A stretch of DNA of 64,000 bases from Pseudomonadota bacterium (GCA_041395565.1 JAWLAI010000007.1:124001-188000), one strand, 5' to 3'. Positions 45,616-55,639 are shown, counted from the stretch's first letter. Notes: a model not told the origin generated them from the letters alone. Program-made: numbers and translations.

Positions 45616-47435
45616 AGGTCGGGACCGATGCTGATATGCAGGCGGAACTTGTTGTCGGGATCGTCGAACGGGTGCGCCAAGTCGACCCGCAGCATGCCGA
45701 CCGGGCTGCGCCAGCGGAAGCCGATGCCGGCGCCCAGCTTCGGCTTGGGCGGAAAGGTGTCGTCGGCGTTGCCGGCATCCAGGAACAGCGCGGCACCGAA
45801 ATTGCCGACGAACAGGTAGTCCAGCTCAACACTCCCGACCGCCAGGTACTGGCCGCCGATCACCTCGCCGCTGCTGTCGACCGGCGCGAGTTTCTGGTAA
45901 CCGTAGCCGCGCACGCTCTGGTCGCCGCCGGCGAAGAAACGTTCAGAGGCCGGCAGTTTGTCAAAATCAACAACGGTCGTGTAACCCAGCTGGGCGCGAC
46001 CGAGGAGGCGCCCCTTGCTGCCCAGCGGATAGACACCGCGCATGCTGGCCTCGGTCCGGAAGTAACGGGTGGAGGAGATCACCCCGGGCGATCCGCGCAG
46101 GTCGGCGTTCCAGCTGTAGCCGCGGCGCGGAAACAGCACATTGTCGCTCTTGAGTTTCGAGATGGCCGCGCCGGGAATGAGAAAGTTGACCGTTTCCCGC
46201 TCGGTGCCCAGATCGAAGGTATCATGCTGGTAATTGACATACAGGCGCCGCTGCAATTTACCCAGACTGACATTCTGGCTGACACCCAGCTTGTAGCCAC
46301 GGGTCGAGCCGGTACTCGCCACCTCGGCGTTTTCCCACTCGCCGGAGAAGACCAGGCGGTCAGAGACGAGGTTGCGGATCGGAATGGTATAGTTGACAAC
46401 GGCGTTCTGCTGCACCGGCGACAGGCGCAGTTCGTTTTTCAGACCATGCCCGCGACGGTTGATACGTGGATAATCGGCACCCAGTGACACCCGTGGCCCG
46501 GTATCCGTGCCATAACCCAGGCCCAGCGTGTAGCGCGTGTGCGCACCGGGCTTGGTGTGCACAATGACAGGCACGTGCTGCTCCTGCGCCGCGGCACGCT
46601 GAACCTCCAGTTCGACTTGGTCGAAATAGCCGCTGTCACCGAGCGCCAGCTGCAGATCGAGTAATTTTCCGGTATCGAACGGCGCACCTTCCTTGATCTG
46701 CACATAGCGGCTGACAAACCCGGGTTTGAGAATATCCTGCTCCACGGTCACCGGCCCGAAGTAGAAGCGCGGCCCGGTATCCAGATGCAGCACGGCGTCC
46801 GCACGGTGCTTGGCCGGGGTCACACGCAGCTCGGACTTGGTGTAACGCGCATCCAGGTAACCCGCCTCCAGCGCCGCCTGGATCAGCTGCTCCCGGGTGT
46901 CATCGTAGTAGGGATGCTGCAGCCGCTTGCCCAGGCGCAGGCGGGTGCGCTCACGCACCCTGGCAAGGCCCGGATCCTCGGCGCCGGCGCCGCTGATCGT
47001 GATGTCCACGGACTGGAGCAGCACCGGCGGACCGGGCACGATGCGGTAGCTGGCAATCCAGTGTTCACCCTGCTGCTCGAGCGCTGTCTCGATGTCCGGT
47101 TCGTAATACCCATAGGGCTGCAGCGCCGCCATGATGTCTTTTTCCGCGCGCCGGTGCAGACGGCGGATTTCATCGGCGGCAGGCAATTCCGGCGGGCCCG
47201 CCATGCCGGGCAGCGGCAGCGGCACCGGCAGACCTGGCGTGGTACGGACATACTGTGACAGCCCGAGGTGTGCACGCACATTGTCGCGCAGCAGGCCATC
47301 CACCCCGCTTATGTTCAGCTCCAGCGTCTGCTGGGCAACGGCCAGGGGCAGGTACAGCAGGCACAGCGAAAGCGCCGCTGACCACAGTCGGAGGTAACGC
47401 GCGGGTCTGCGGGCAGCGGGGCTGGCAGTCTTCAT
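45612..47435 (-). CDS. tamA: TamA, Omp85-family outer-membrane protein
   Basis: The 607-residue protein starts at ATG 47435. A signal peptide (YLRLWSAALSLCLLYLPLAV) is followed by three POTRA domains (about 25-265; for example LGKRLQHPYYDDTREQLIQA and GPRFYFGPVTVEQDILKPGF) and a 16-strand barrel with the Omp85 signature (ASERFFAGGDQSVRGYGYQK) and a terminal strand ending in an acidic loop (FDDPDNKFRLHISIGPDL). TamA pairs with TamB in envelope lipid transport and in insertion of some outer-membrane proteins. It overlaps tamB by 4 bases. Confidence 0.95.
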   Translation of the reverse strand: MKTASPAARRPARYLRLWSAALSLCLLYLPLAVAQQTLELNISGVDGLLRDNVRAHLGLSQYVRTTPGLPVPLPLPGMAGPPELPAADEIRRLHRRAEKDIMAALQPYGYYEPDIETALEQQGEHWIASYRIVPGPPVLLQSVDITISGAGAEDPGLARVRERTRLRLGKRLQHPYYDDTREQLIQAALEAGYLDARYTKSELRVTPAKHRADAVLHLDTGPRFYFGPVTVEQDILKPGFVSRYVQIKEGAPFDTGKLLDLQLALGDSGYFDQVELEVQRAAAQEQHVPVIVHTKPGAHTRYTLGLGYGTDTGPRVSLGADYPRINRRGHGLKNELRLSPVQQNAVVNYTIPIRNLVSDRLVFSGEWENAEVASTGSTRGYKLGVSQNVSLGKLQRRLYVNYQHDTFDLGTERETVNFLIPGAAISKLKSDNVLFPRRGYSWNADLRGSPGVISSTRYFRTEASMRGVYPLGSKGRLLGRAQLGYTTVVDFDKLPASERFFAGGDQSVRGYGYQKLAPVDSSGEVIGGQYLAVGSVELDYLFVGNFGAALFLDAGNADDTFPPKPKLGAGIGFRWRSPVGMLRVDLAHPFDDPDNKFRLHISIGPDL

Positions 47436-47599
47436 GGTCGCAATATGATACGCACCCGCGCGAACATTGACAGCAGACGGCATCCACCGCCAAGCGTGTT
47501 GCACGAACTTCACTGGCGCAGGGCTGTCGATAGCATTGACTGGCACTGCGGGACCGGAGCTAATATCCTGCCATCAGCCTACGACCCGACCGGAGCCCT

Positions 47600-48679
47600 A
47601 TGAAACCCGTCACTGAGCTGCGCCTGCTGCTGGCCTGCACGACCCTGCTGGTAACTGCCGCGCTGGCGGCCGAACAGCCTGAGCCGGGCGTCATCGTCGC
47701 GCCCGTGCGCCAGGTCGAATTCGCCGACCGGATCGAGGCGCTCGGGACGCTGGCGGCGAACGAATCGGTGGCACTGACCGCCACGGTGACGGAGACCGTC
47801 AGCGCCCTGCGCTTCGACGACGGCGACCGGGTCGTACCAGGCCAGGTACTGGCCGAAATGACCAGCCGCGAGGAACATGCCCAGCTGGAGGAGGCCCGCG
47901 CCACCGTCAACGAGGCCGAGCGCCAGTACCGGCGGATCAAGTCGCTGGAGGCCGAGGGCACCGCGGCAAAAGCCACGCTCGACGAGCGCCAGCGCGAATG
48001 GGAAACCGCGCGTGCGCGGCTGGCCGCGATCGAATCACGGCTGGCGGACCGCCTGATCAAGGCGCCGTTCGCGGGCGTGGTCGGACTGCGCGATCTCAGC
48101 GTTGGAGCGCTGGTGCGGCCCGGTGACCTGATCACCACGCTGGACGACGACAGCGTCATGAAACTCGAATTCCCGGTAGCCGCCACCCTGCTCGAGGCAT
48201 TGCAGCCCGGACTGGCGGTCGAGGCCACGAGCCCCGCCTATCCCGAACGCCGTTTCGCGGGCAGCATCAAGGCCGTGGACAGCCGCGTCGACCCGATCAC
48301 CCGCGCCGTCCGCGTGCGCGCCCTGCTGCCCAACCCGGATCATCTGCTCCGCCCCGGCATGCTGATGCGCGTCGAACTGCTGCAGCATCCGCGCAGCGCA
48401 CTGGTGATACCGGAGGAGGCGCTCATCCCACGCGGCGAGCAGCAGTTCGTCTACGTGGTCACGCCCGCACACACCATCGAATACCGGGAGATACGCAGCG
48501 GCGGGCGCCGCCCCGGCCTGGTCGAGGTGCTGGCGGGTCTCACCGCGGACGAGCAGGTGGTTACCCACGGGCACCTGCGGGTGCGCGACGGACAGACGGT
48601 GGTGATAACGGCCATAGACGACGGCAGCCGCACCTTGCCCGAGCTGCTGCGTACCCTGCCCGGCAGCAATCCCGAATGA
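47600..48679 (+). CDS. RND efflux periplasmic adaptor
   Basis: The 359-residue protein has a signal peptide without a lipobox (LRLLLACTTLLVTAALAAEQ), a barrel-sandwich/lipoyl part (VSALRFDDGDRVVPGQVLAE and PFAGVVGLRDLSVGALVRPG), a short helical hairpin (LEEARATVNEAERQYRRIKS) and a beta-barrel/membrane-proximal domain (GMLMRVELLQHPRSALVIPE). It links the inner-membrane RND pump to an outer-membrane channel. It overlaps the pump gene by ATGA. No TolC-type gene or TetR regulator is adjacent. Confidence 0.92.
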   Translation: MKPVTELRLLLACTTLLVTAALAAEQPEPGVIVAPVRQVEFADRIEALGTLAANESVALTATVTETVSALRFDDGDRVVPGQVLAEMTSREEHAQLEEARATVNEAERQYRRIKSLEAEGTAAKATLDERQREWETARARLAAIESRLADRLIKAPFAGVVGLRDLSVGALVRPGDLITTLDDDSVMKLEFPVAATLLEALQPGLAVEATSPAYPERRFAGSIKAVDSRVDPITRAVRVRALLPNPDHLLRPGMLMRVELLQHPRSALVIPEEALIPRGEQQFVYVVTPAHTIEYREIRSGGRRPGLVEVLAGLTADEQVVTHGHLRVRDGQTVVITAIDDGSRTLPELLRTLPGSNPE

Positions 48680-51600
48680 TCCTGTCCGATGTGTCTGTCA
48701 CCCGGCCGGTGTTCGCATCGGTCATGTCGCTGCTGCTGATCGCGTTCGGGCTGGTCGCGTTCGAGCGCCTGCCGCTGCGCGAGTATCCGGACATCGATCC
48801 GCCCATCGTCACCGTCGACACCACCTACCCGGGCGCGGCCGCGAACGTGGTGGAGAACCGCATCACCGAACTCATCGAGGATCGCATCTCCGGCATCGAG
48901 GGCATCCGTTTCATCGCCTCCAGCAGCGAGGACGGACGCTCGCGTATCACCGTGGAATTCGCTATCGACCGCGATATCGACGCCGCGGCCAACGATATCC
49001 GCGACCGCGTCTCCGCCATTCTCGACGACCTGCCCGACGAGGCCGACCCGCCCGACATCCAGAAGGAGGACAGCAACGAGGACGTGATCATGTGGCTGAA
49101 CCTGGCGGGCGACGGTATGACCATCCCGGAGCTGACCGACTACGCCCGGCGCTACCTGCAGGACCGCTTTTCGGTGCTCGACGGGGTGGCGCGGGTGCGT
49201 ATCGGCGGCGGCCAGGTCTACGCCATGCGCATCTGGCTGGACCGGCGCGAACTGGCGGCACGCAACCTGACCGTGGCGGACGTGGAGGCCGCGCTGCGCG
49301 CGGAGAACCTGGAACTGCCGGCCGGCAGCATCGATTCCGACAACCGCCAGTTCACCGTGCGCACCCAGCGCACCTTCCTCACCGCGGATGATTTCGCCCG
49401 CCTGGTGCTCGCACGCGGCGACGACGGTTACCTGGTCCGGCTCGGCGATGTCGCGCGCGTGGTGCGTGGCACCACCGAGGACCGTCTGTTCTTCCGCGGC
49501 AACGGCGTGCCCATGGTCGGTATCGGCATCACCAAGCAGTCGACCGCCAACACGCTGGCCGTGGCGCAGGCGGCCAAGGCGGAGATGGCGCGCATCAATC
49601 CCACGCTGCCGCAGGGCATGGCCATCAAGCAGAGCTACGACAGCTCGGTGTTCGTGGAAGGCGCCATCCACGAGGTCTACAAGACCCTGTTCATCGCCAT
49701 CGCCATGGTCATCGGCGTCATCTACCTGTTCCTCGGCAGCGTCCGTGCCATGCTCGTGCCGGCCGTGACCGTGCCGGTCTCGCTGGTCGCAACCTTCATG
49801 GTGCTGCTGGCGCTGGATTTCTCGCTCAACATCCTCACCCTGCTGGCGCTGGTGCTCGCCATCGGCCTGGTGGTGGACGATGCCATCGTGGTGATCGAGA
49901 ACATCCACCGGCGCATCGAGGAGTACGGCGAGACGCGGCTGGTCGCGGCATTTCGCGGCACGCGCCAGGTCGGCTTCGCGGTCATCGCCACCACCGTGGT
50001 GCTGGTGGCGGTATTCGTGCCCATCGCCTTCCTGCAGGGTGACATCGGCCGGCTGTTTTCCGAGTTCGCCCTGACCATGGCCGCGGCCGTATCCTTCTCC
50101 AGCTTCGTCGCCCTGTCGCTCTCGCCGATGCTCGCCTCCAAGATCCTGCCGCAGGATGCGCGCCACTCGCGCCTCTCGGCGCTGATCGAGCGGCTGTTCG
50201 GCCGCGTTCGCACGGGCTATCACGCCGCGCTCCAGGCCGCGCTGCGCCACGGCTGGAGCGTCGGGCTGGCGTTCGCCGGCATCCTCGGCGCCTCGGTGTG
50301 GCTGTACCAGGCGATACCCGACGAGTACGCGCCCAAGGAGGACCGCGGGGTGTTCTACCTCATGGTCACCGGACCCGAGGGCACGGCCTATCCCTACATC
50401 GCCGCATATATGACCGAGATCGAGCGGCGCCTGATGCCGCTGGTGGAACAGGGCGAGATCTCGCGCATGCTGGTGCGTGCGCCGCGCGGCTTCGGCAACT
50501 TCGAGATCTTCAACACCGGCATCGTCGTCAACGTGCTAAGCGACTGGTCCAGCCGCCGCTCGGCCTGGGACATCATGGACGACGTGCGCCAGCGTCTCAA
50601 GGATCTGCCCGGCGTGCGCACCTTTCCGGTCATGCGCCAGGGCTTCGGCGCGCGTATCCAGAAACCGGTGCAGTTCGTGATCGGCGGCGGCACCTACGCA
50701 GAGCTGGCGCAGTGGCGCGACACCCTGGTGGACAAGATCAACGCGGACAACCCCGGACTGGTCGGGCTCGACTGGGACTACAAGGAAACCAAACCGCAGC
50801 TGCGCGTGGTGATCGACTACGACCGTGCCGCCGAACTCGGGGTGACCATCGGCAGCATCGGCCGCACGCTGGAAACCCTGCTCGGTTCGCGTCGCGTCAC
50901 CACCTACATCGATGCCGGCGAGGAATACGACGTCATCCTCGAGGGCGAACGCGACACCCAGCGCACCCCCTCCAGCCTGGAAAACATCTACGTGCGCTCG
51001 GATCGCTCCGGCGCACTGATTCCGCTGGCCAATCTGGTGCGGCTCGAGGAGTTCGCCGACTCCATACAGCTCAACCGCTACAACCGGGTACGTGCCATCA
51101 CGCTGGAAGCCAACCTGGCCGACGGCGTGGCCCTCGGTGACGTCCTGAAACGCCTGGAGCGGATGGCACGCACAGCGCTGCCGCCCGAGGTCATCATCGA
51201 CTACAAGGGTCAGTCGCAGGACTACCGCGAGGCCGGCAGTTCACTCGTGTTCACCTTCCTGCTCGGGCTGGTGGTCGTGTACCTGGTGCTGGCCGCGCAG
51301 TTCGAGAGCTGGGTGCACCCGTTCGTAATCATGCTGACCGTGCCGTTGGCCATGGCCGGCGCCCTGCTCGGCCTCTACCTCAGCGGCCAGACGCTGAATC
51401 TTTACAGCCAGATCGGCCTGATCATGCTGGTGGGCCTGGCCGCGAAGAACGGCATCCTGATCGTCGAGTTCGCGAACCAGCTGCGCGATGCCGGCCGGCC
51501 GTTCCGCGACGCCCTGCTCGAGGCCGCGGCCATCCGCCTGCGGCCGATCGTGATGACCGGCATCACCACGGCCGCGGGCGCCGTCCCGCTGCTGCTGTCA

Positions 51601-51786
51601 TCCGGCGCGGGCACCGAGACGCGCGTCGTGATCGGCACCGTGGTGCTGTGTGGCATACTGTCGGCGACCTTCTTCACGCTGTTCGTGGTGCCGGTCGCCT
51701 ACGACCTGCTGGCGCGGCACACCGGCTCGCCGCGGCGCGTTCAGCGCCAGCTCGATCGCGAACTCGCCGCCGGCAAAGACCGCTGA
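48676..51786 (+). CDS. RND multidrug efflux permease (HAE-1 type)
   Basis: The 1036-residue protein has twelve spans and two large periplasmic loops. Proton-relay residues are in place: the Asp pair in GLVVDDAIVVIENIHRRIEE (span 4) and Lys in GLAAKNGILIVEFANQLRDA (span 10). The N-terminus (SDVSVTRPVFASVMSLLLIA) and the start of the first porter domain (REYPDIDPPIVTVDTTYPGA) are typical of the HAE-1 family near MexF/VexF-like pumps. It exports hydrophobic compounds by proton antiport. The drug range cannot be read from the sequence. Translationally coupled to the adaptor. Confidence 0.95.
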   Translation: MILSDVSVTRPVFASVMSLLLIAFGLVAFERLPLREYPDIDPPIVTVDTTYPGAAANVVENRITELIEDRISGIEGIRFIASSSEDGRSRITVEFAIDRDIDAAANDIRDRVSAILDDLPDEADPPDIQKEDSNEDVIMWLNLAGDGMTIPELTDYARRYLQDRFSVLDGVARVRIGGGQVYAMRIWLDRRELAARNLTVADVEAALRAENLELPAGSIDSDNRQFTVRTQRTFLTADDFARLVLARGDDGYLVRLGDVARVVRGTTEDRLFFRGNGVPMVGIGITKQSTANTLAVAQAAKAEMARINPTLPQGMAIKQSYDSSVFVEGAIHEVYKTLFIAIAMVIGVIYLFLGSVRAMLVPAVTVPVSLVATFMVLLALDFSLNILTLLALVLAIGLVVDDAIVVIENIHRRIEEYGETRLVAAFRGTRQVGFAVIATTVVLVAVFVPIAFLQGDIGRLFSEFALTMAAAVSFSSFVALSLSPMLASKILPQDARHSRLSALIERLFGRVRTGYHAALQAALRHGWSVGLAFAGILGASVWLYQAIPDEYAPKEDRGVFYLMVTGPEGTAYPYIAAYMTEIERRLMPLVEQGEISRMLVRAPRGFGNFEIFNTGIVVNVLSDWSSRRSAWDIMDDVRQRLKDLPGVRTFPVMRQGFGARIQKPVQFVIGGGTYAELAQWRDTLVDKINADNPGLVGLDWDYKETKPQLRVVIDYDRAAELGVTIGSIGRTLETLLGSRRVTTYIDAGEEYDVILEGERDTQRTPSSLENIYVRSDRSGALIPLANLVRLEEFADSIQLNRYNRVRAITLEANLADGVALGDVLKRLERMARTALPPEVIIDYKGQSQDYREAGSSLVFTFLLGLVVVYLVLAAQFESWVHPFVIMLTVPLAMAGALLGLYLSGQTLNLYSQIGLIMLVGLAAKNGILIVEFANQLRDAGRPFRDALLEAAAIRLRPIVMTGITTAAGAVPLLLSSGAGTETRVVIGTVVLCGILSATFFTLFVVPVAYDLLARHTGSPRRVQRQLDRELAAGKDR

Positions 51787-51901
51787 AGCGGTTGCCGCAA
51801 CCGTGGAGCGGCTGCGGATTTTCGCCAGGGTTTGATGCAGATCAAGATAGCAAGCGGTCACTGCAGAAAAAATACACCACATACAAACGGGAGGAACATC
51901 C

Positions 51902-52030
51902 ATGGAAAACCCAGCAATGCAACTGCTGTTAGGCAGCGATATCGGCATCCTGTCGGTCATTACGGTCGGTGTGGCACTGCTGATCGTGGTGGCGCTGTTT
52001 ATCATGTTCTACGTGAAGTCAGGGAAGTAA
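51902..52030 (+). CDS. 42-residue single-span membrane protein (DUF3149-like)
   Basis: GGGAGGAA lies just before the ATG, a strong ribosome site. The peptide (MENPAMQLLLGSDIGILSVI, then a hydrophobic span and the tail MFYVKSGK) matches the plan of the DUF3149 family: short N-terminus, GSDIGxLS motif, single helix and basic end. It lies 115 bases after the RND pump on the same strand and may be co-transcribed. The function of the family is unknown. Confidence 0.75.
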   Translation: MENPAMQLLLGSDIGILSVITVGVALLIVVALFIMFYVKSGK

Positions 52031-52189
52031 GACCGTACTGTTCCGCCCTGGAAACAGGGAACAGCGCCACACGCCGCCAGCCCGCGCTGTTTACCGGATC
52101 AGCGCGCTGACAGGATACGACACTGCAACCGCGTGGCTGGCGGCGCGGGCGCACAGCACAGGGCCCGCTTGGGCCGCCTGCCGCTGCAA

Positions 52190-53353
52190 TCACGCCGGCC
52201 AGTGCGGCGTCGCGATCCCCTCGCCGAGATCGGCCTCGATCAGCCGACGGCGCACTTCCAGTAACTGTTCGATCAGCTGCGGCTCGAAGCTTGCGTAGGC
52301 CGCGGCGTCGGGCACCCGTTTCACGACCACGCCGAGCAGTTCGGTGATGGCGTTGCCGATCGAGTTCTGGCTGATGGTCACGATCAACTTGTCCTCGTCG
52401 TTGCGGTAGATGAGCTGCTTGAATGCGGGCTGCCAGCGGATGGCATTCGCGTAGGCAGCGTCCACGATGCAGCGGTCGCGCACCTTCTTCGCCGTCTTCA
52501 GGAAGTCGTTGTTGAACAGCAGCACGTTCTCGACGGTATCGGGGAAGTAGAGATCGTCCAGCATCGGGGCGTTGCGGGTTGAGACCTGGCTGAAGAAGGT
52601 ACGGTAGAAATCGATGAAGCCCTTCAGGATCTCGTCGTACTCGTTCCAGAAGCGAATCTCCTCCAGCGCCGCCACCCCGCCATGGATCTCCCAGCTCGGC
52701 AGGCCCTGCGGGTAACCGGTCAGCTCGATGCGCGACCCCGCCTCCCCCACCTGCCACAGGATCTCCAGGTCCAGCGCGCGATCGAAGAACTCGCGGTAGA
52801 CGTCATGCATATAGGCCTCGAACAGGCTGTGCTGGCCGCCGTCGGTCAGGTTCGGATTGCTGGGATCTGCCAGCGCCGCGTCGTGCAGTTCCGCCTTGTC
52901 GAACACGATGAAGTGGTTGTGCAGCATACGGATGCTGGGAACCCCGGGCGAGGTCAGCGGCCAGGTCGCGTCCAGGCTGGCCTCCCCGGCCAGCAGCAGG
53001 TGCGTCTCGGGATCCGGGTAGCGCTCGACCATGTAGTCGATGATGACCTGGTTCATGCGGTTCCAGACACGCTTCACCTCCTCCGGCACCTGGGTCCGAC
53101 GCACCGGCCGACCCAGCGGGTTGAGGATGCACTGCGAGGTGTTGTAGATGATCGAGGTGTCGAACTCGCGGCTGTGGCCCAGCGCCTTGCGATACAGCAG
53201 CAGGTTCTCCGGGTTGGTCAGCAGCCCGTTGTTGTGCATCAGGTCGTTCAGGTTCTCGGTGCTGTTGAAGAACTCGTTCGGCGCCATGGCCTCCGGCACT
53301 TCCAGCGGGATGGGTCGGAAGGGGGTGACGATCTCTCGGGGACCGGACTGCAT
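52190..53353 (-). CDS. conserved protein of unknown family, linked to MetA-like and ATPase genes
   Basis: A 387-residue soluble protein with no signal peptide, metal cluster or nucleotide motif that I recognise. It opens MQSGPREIVTPFRPIPLEVP and has regularly spaced conserved-looking patches: NGLLTNPENLLLYRKALGHS, TSIIYNTSQCILNPLGRPVR, LLAGEASLDATWPLTSPG, SIRMLHNHFIVFDKAELHDA and VENVLLFNNDFLKTAKKVRD. The His-rich RMLHNHFIVFDK and the single Cys in TSQCIL could be functional. It is the last gene of the three-gene minus-strand unit, 23 bases after the MetA-like gene. The context suggests a step in sulfur-amino-acid or homoserine-derived metabolism, but this is only inference. Confidence 0.8.
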   Translation of the reverse strand: MQSGPREIVTPFRPIPLEVPEAMAPNEFFNSTENLNDLMHNNGLLTNPENLLLYRKALGHSREFDTSIIYNTSQCILNPLGRPVRRTQVPEEVKRVWNRMNQVIIDYMVERYPDPETHLLLAGEASLDATWPLTSPGVPSIRMLHNHFIVFDKAELHDAALADPSNPNLTDGGQHSLFEAYMHDVYREFFDRALDLEILWQVGEAGSRIELTGYPQGLPSWEIHGGVAALEEIRFWNEYDEILKGFIDFYRTFFSQVSTRNAPMLDDLYFPDTVENVLLFNNDFLKTAKKVRDRCIVDAAYANAIRWQPAFKQLIYRNDEDKLIVTISQNSIGNAITELLGVVVKRVPDAAAYASFEPQLIEQLLEVRRRLIEADLGEGIATPHWPA

Positions 53354-53376
53354 GCGGTAACTCCTCGTGCTGCGGT

Positions 53377-54471
53377 TCAGGATGTGCTGCCAGACCCGGC
53401 GATCCAGTCGAGACCCAGCGGGTTGCGCGGATCCACGCCGGCCATGAACGGCAGTGCGCGCTGCTGGTGCGTCAGCTGGTAGACCAGACCGATCCAGTTG
53501 CCGACGATGCCCTCGGCGGTATCGTGCCAGGTGTTGTCGAGGCGCGCCGCAACCAGCTGTTCGGGAAACGGCGGCGCCTGCGCGCCGGTTTCGCGCCCGC
53601 GCAGCAGGCAGTCGCGATACTCGTCAAGGATGGCGCGCTCGCGCGACCGGAACTGGTGCTCGGGAAACGGCGGGTAGTCGTCGCGTTCGCCGCCGGCAAA
53701 ACGCTGCACCTCGCGCTTGTACTCCTTGAGCAGCGACACGGTGTCGTATTCGGGATGCCCCTGGAAGTAGACCACGCGGAAGCCGTCCGCACTGACCGCG
53801 AGATGGACGCCGACCTGCGCGCTATCCACCAGCACGTGCAGACCGGCCGCACGGAACTGTGCCGCACTGATATCGTTGAAGCGTGAATGCGGCACGTCGA
53901 ACTGGGTGTTGACGTCGTTCACCAGCGGGTGATTCTTGCGGATCACCCGGTGCGGAAACACGCCCCAGCACTTGGCCGGCAGCGGCCGGCGCTTCTGGCG
54001 GTGCTGGAACTGCATCGCGGCATGGGTGGCCAGACAGGAACACAGCACCGAGGTGACGTTGGTCTGCGCCCACTCGAACACCTCGCGCAGCGGTTCCCAG
54101 AACGGCTCCTGCGACAGGTCGGGATGGGAGACGTTGGCACCGGTGATGATGAGCGCATCCAGGCCTTCGGCACGCACCTGCGCAAAGGTATCGTAGTAGC
54201 GATCGATGTGCTCACGCGCCTGCACGCCGCGCGGCAGTTCCGGCAGCGTGAACGGGTGCATGTAGAACTGCGCGATCGGGTTGCTCTCGCCCACGAGGCG
54301 GAAGAACTGGCGCTCGGTCGCGGCCAGCGCCGCGTCCGGCATCATGTTCAGCACGCCGATATGCAGCTCGCGGATGGTCTGCTGCCGGGCCCGTTCCGGA
54401 TCCAGGATGGTCTGGCCCTCCTCGCGCAGGCGCTGGAAGGTCGGCAGCGCATTGTGAGCGACGATCGGCAC
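53377..54471 (-). CDS. metA: MetA-like homoserine O-acyltransferase
   Basis: The 364-residue protein starts with GTG, 5 bases after the ATPase stop; its opening (PIVAHNALPTFQRLREEGQT) aligns with MetA starts. It has the glutamine-amidotransferase-like fold of homoserine trans-succinylases: IGVLNMMPDAALAATERQF, the acyl-enzyme Cys in TSVLCSCLATHAAMQF, CWGVFPHRV, PHSRFNDISAAQ and the catalytic His/Glu in YFQGHPEYDTVSLLKEY. The loop that selects the acyl donor (TGAPVE or TGAPLG in characterised enzymes) reads TGANVS, so donor use may differ. The protein is longer than E. coli MetA (309) with extra C-terminal sequence. It makes O-acylhomoserine for methionine synthesis, or a related product. Confidence 0.88.
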   Translation of the reverse strand: MPIVAHNALPTFQRLREEGQTILDPERARQQTIRELHIGVLNMMPDAALAATERQFFRLVGESNPIAQFYMHPFTLPELPRGVQAREHIDRYYDTFAQVRAEGLDALIITGANVSHPDLSQEPFWEPLREVFEWAQTNVTSVLCSCLATHAAMQFQHRQKRRPLPAKCWGVFPHRVIRKNHPLVNDVNTQFDVPHSRFNDISAAQFRAAGLHVLVDSAQVGVHLAVSADGFRVVYFQGHPEYDTVSLLKEYKREVQRFAGGERDDYPPFPEHQFRSRERAILDEYRDCLLRGRETGAQAPPFPEQLVAARLDNTWHDTAEGIVGNWIGLVYQLTHQQRALPFMAGVDPRNPLGLDWIAGSGSTS

Positions 54472-54476
54472 GCGTG

Positions 54477-55340
54477 TCAGCCCACCGCTGCCGGCGCCTT
54501 GCGCGCAATGGCGCTTTCCACCAGATCGAGGAAATCCTGTTCGTCGCGCACCGCGGCCACCTCGTGCGAGGTCACGGTGTAGCCGTGCGGGCGCGCGATG
54601 GCCTCGTAGCGCGGCACGCGCGAATGGAACAGGCGCGGAAACACCCAGCGGCAGAAATCGTCCGGATCCACCTGTGCGGCATACTCGAGTCCGTGCAGGC
54701 CGAGGTATTCCTGCAGCTGTTCCGCGAGGAACTCGGGTCGGTAGTAGAGCGGCTTGGGGCTGCTCTGGGCGCGGCTGATCAGGGCCTGCTCCTCGGCCGC
54801 CTCGGTGACGCGGATGTACAGGATCAGCGAATGCTGCACCAGCAGGTCGATCACGGAGGGCTCGTTGAGTTCGCACAGGCTGCCGCCGACATCGTTGACG
54901 AAATTGTCGTAGCCGTAGATCTCGTGCGCCTTGCGGATGAACTCCGGCACGTCCAGCATGGCCGCGATCTCAGCCTCGCGATACTGTGCCTGGCGCCGGG
55001 AGAACTCGTCCAGCGGCACCCCGCCGCGTTCCGGGTTGCCGAGCTTGCCGACGAAGCTCAGCACCGGGCCGAGGTCGTCCACCTTGATATTGTTGCGGAT
55101 GTGAATCCAGTCGCGGCGCAGCAGGTCGCGCAGGAACGGGATCGTCATGGCCTGTTGCTTGATCAGGTCCATGATCGGCTCGTCCAGATAGCGCGTACCG
55201 ATCCGGTAGTCGCCCGAGTAATGGAACCAGTTGTGGTTGCGCAGCAAGGTCGACAGGTGGGTCTTGCCCACCCCGGACATGCCGAGCAGGGTCACGCTCT
55301 TGTGCTTCCAGGTGCGGAACGCCTCGGGGGTGAACTGCAT
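54477..55340 (-). CDS. P-loop ATPase/kinase of unknown substrate, MetA-linked
   Basis: The 287-residue protein starts at ATG 55340 with CGGAGATC upstream. The Walker A is VTLLGMSGVGKTHLSTLL near residue 20. Further conserved-looking parts are HYSGDYRIGTRYLDEPIMDL, DNFVNDVGGSLCELNEPS and SLILYIRVTEAAEEQALISR. The size and layout recall small-molecule kinases such as shikimate or adenylylsulfate kinase, but the lid and substrate motifs are not those of a named enzyme. It is the first gene of the unit with the MetA-like and unknown genes (5- and 23-base gaps), so it may phosphorylate or sense a metabolite of that pathway. Confidence 0.82.
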   Translation of the reverse strand: MQFTPEAFRTWKHKSVTLLGMSGVGKTHLSTLLRNHNWFHYSGDYRIGTRYLDEPIMDLIKQQAMTIPFLRDLLRRDWIHIRNNIKVDDLGPVLSFVGKLGNPERGGVPLDEFSRRQAQYREAEIAAMLDVPEFIRKAHEIYGYDNFVNDVGGSLCELNEPSVIDLLVQHSLILYIRVTEAAEEQALISRAQSSPKPLYYRPEFLAEQLQEYLGLHGLEYAAQVDPDDFCRWVFPRLFHSRVPRYEAIARPHGYTVTSHEVAAVRDEQDFLDLVESAIARKAPAAVG

Positions 55341-55639
55341 GTCTCGATCTCCGGGATCAAACGAAGCGGGAAGTTTAACGGAAACGCTGCCTTACGTCAG
55401 AGACACGGCTACCGCACCGCGCCGGCCGTACCCGTGGGCAGACTCGGGCGGGTATTGTATCCCGTGACCGTGGTGCCGGCGACCTTGCTGACCCGGCCCC
55501 ACTGCAAGATAATGCCGCCTTCGTCACCGGCCACGATCGCAGCGGCCGGCTAGCCTGATTACGCAGATAACGACACAACGCCCGCGACCCGGAGCAATAG
55601 GGTCAGCGCGGGCGGGTATAAAGGGAACGAGCCCCTCAC

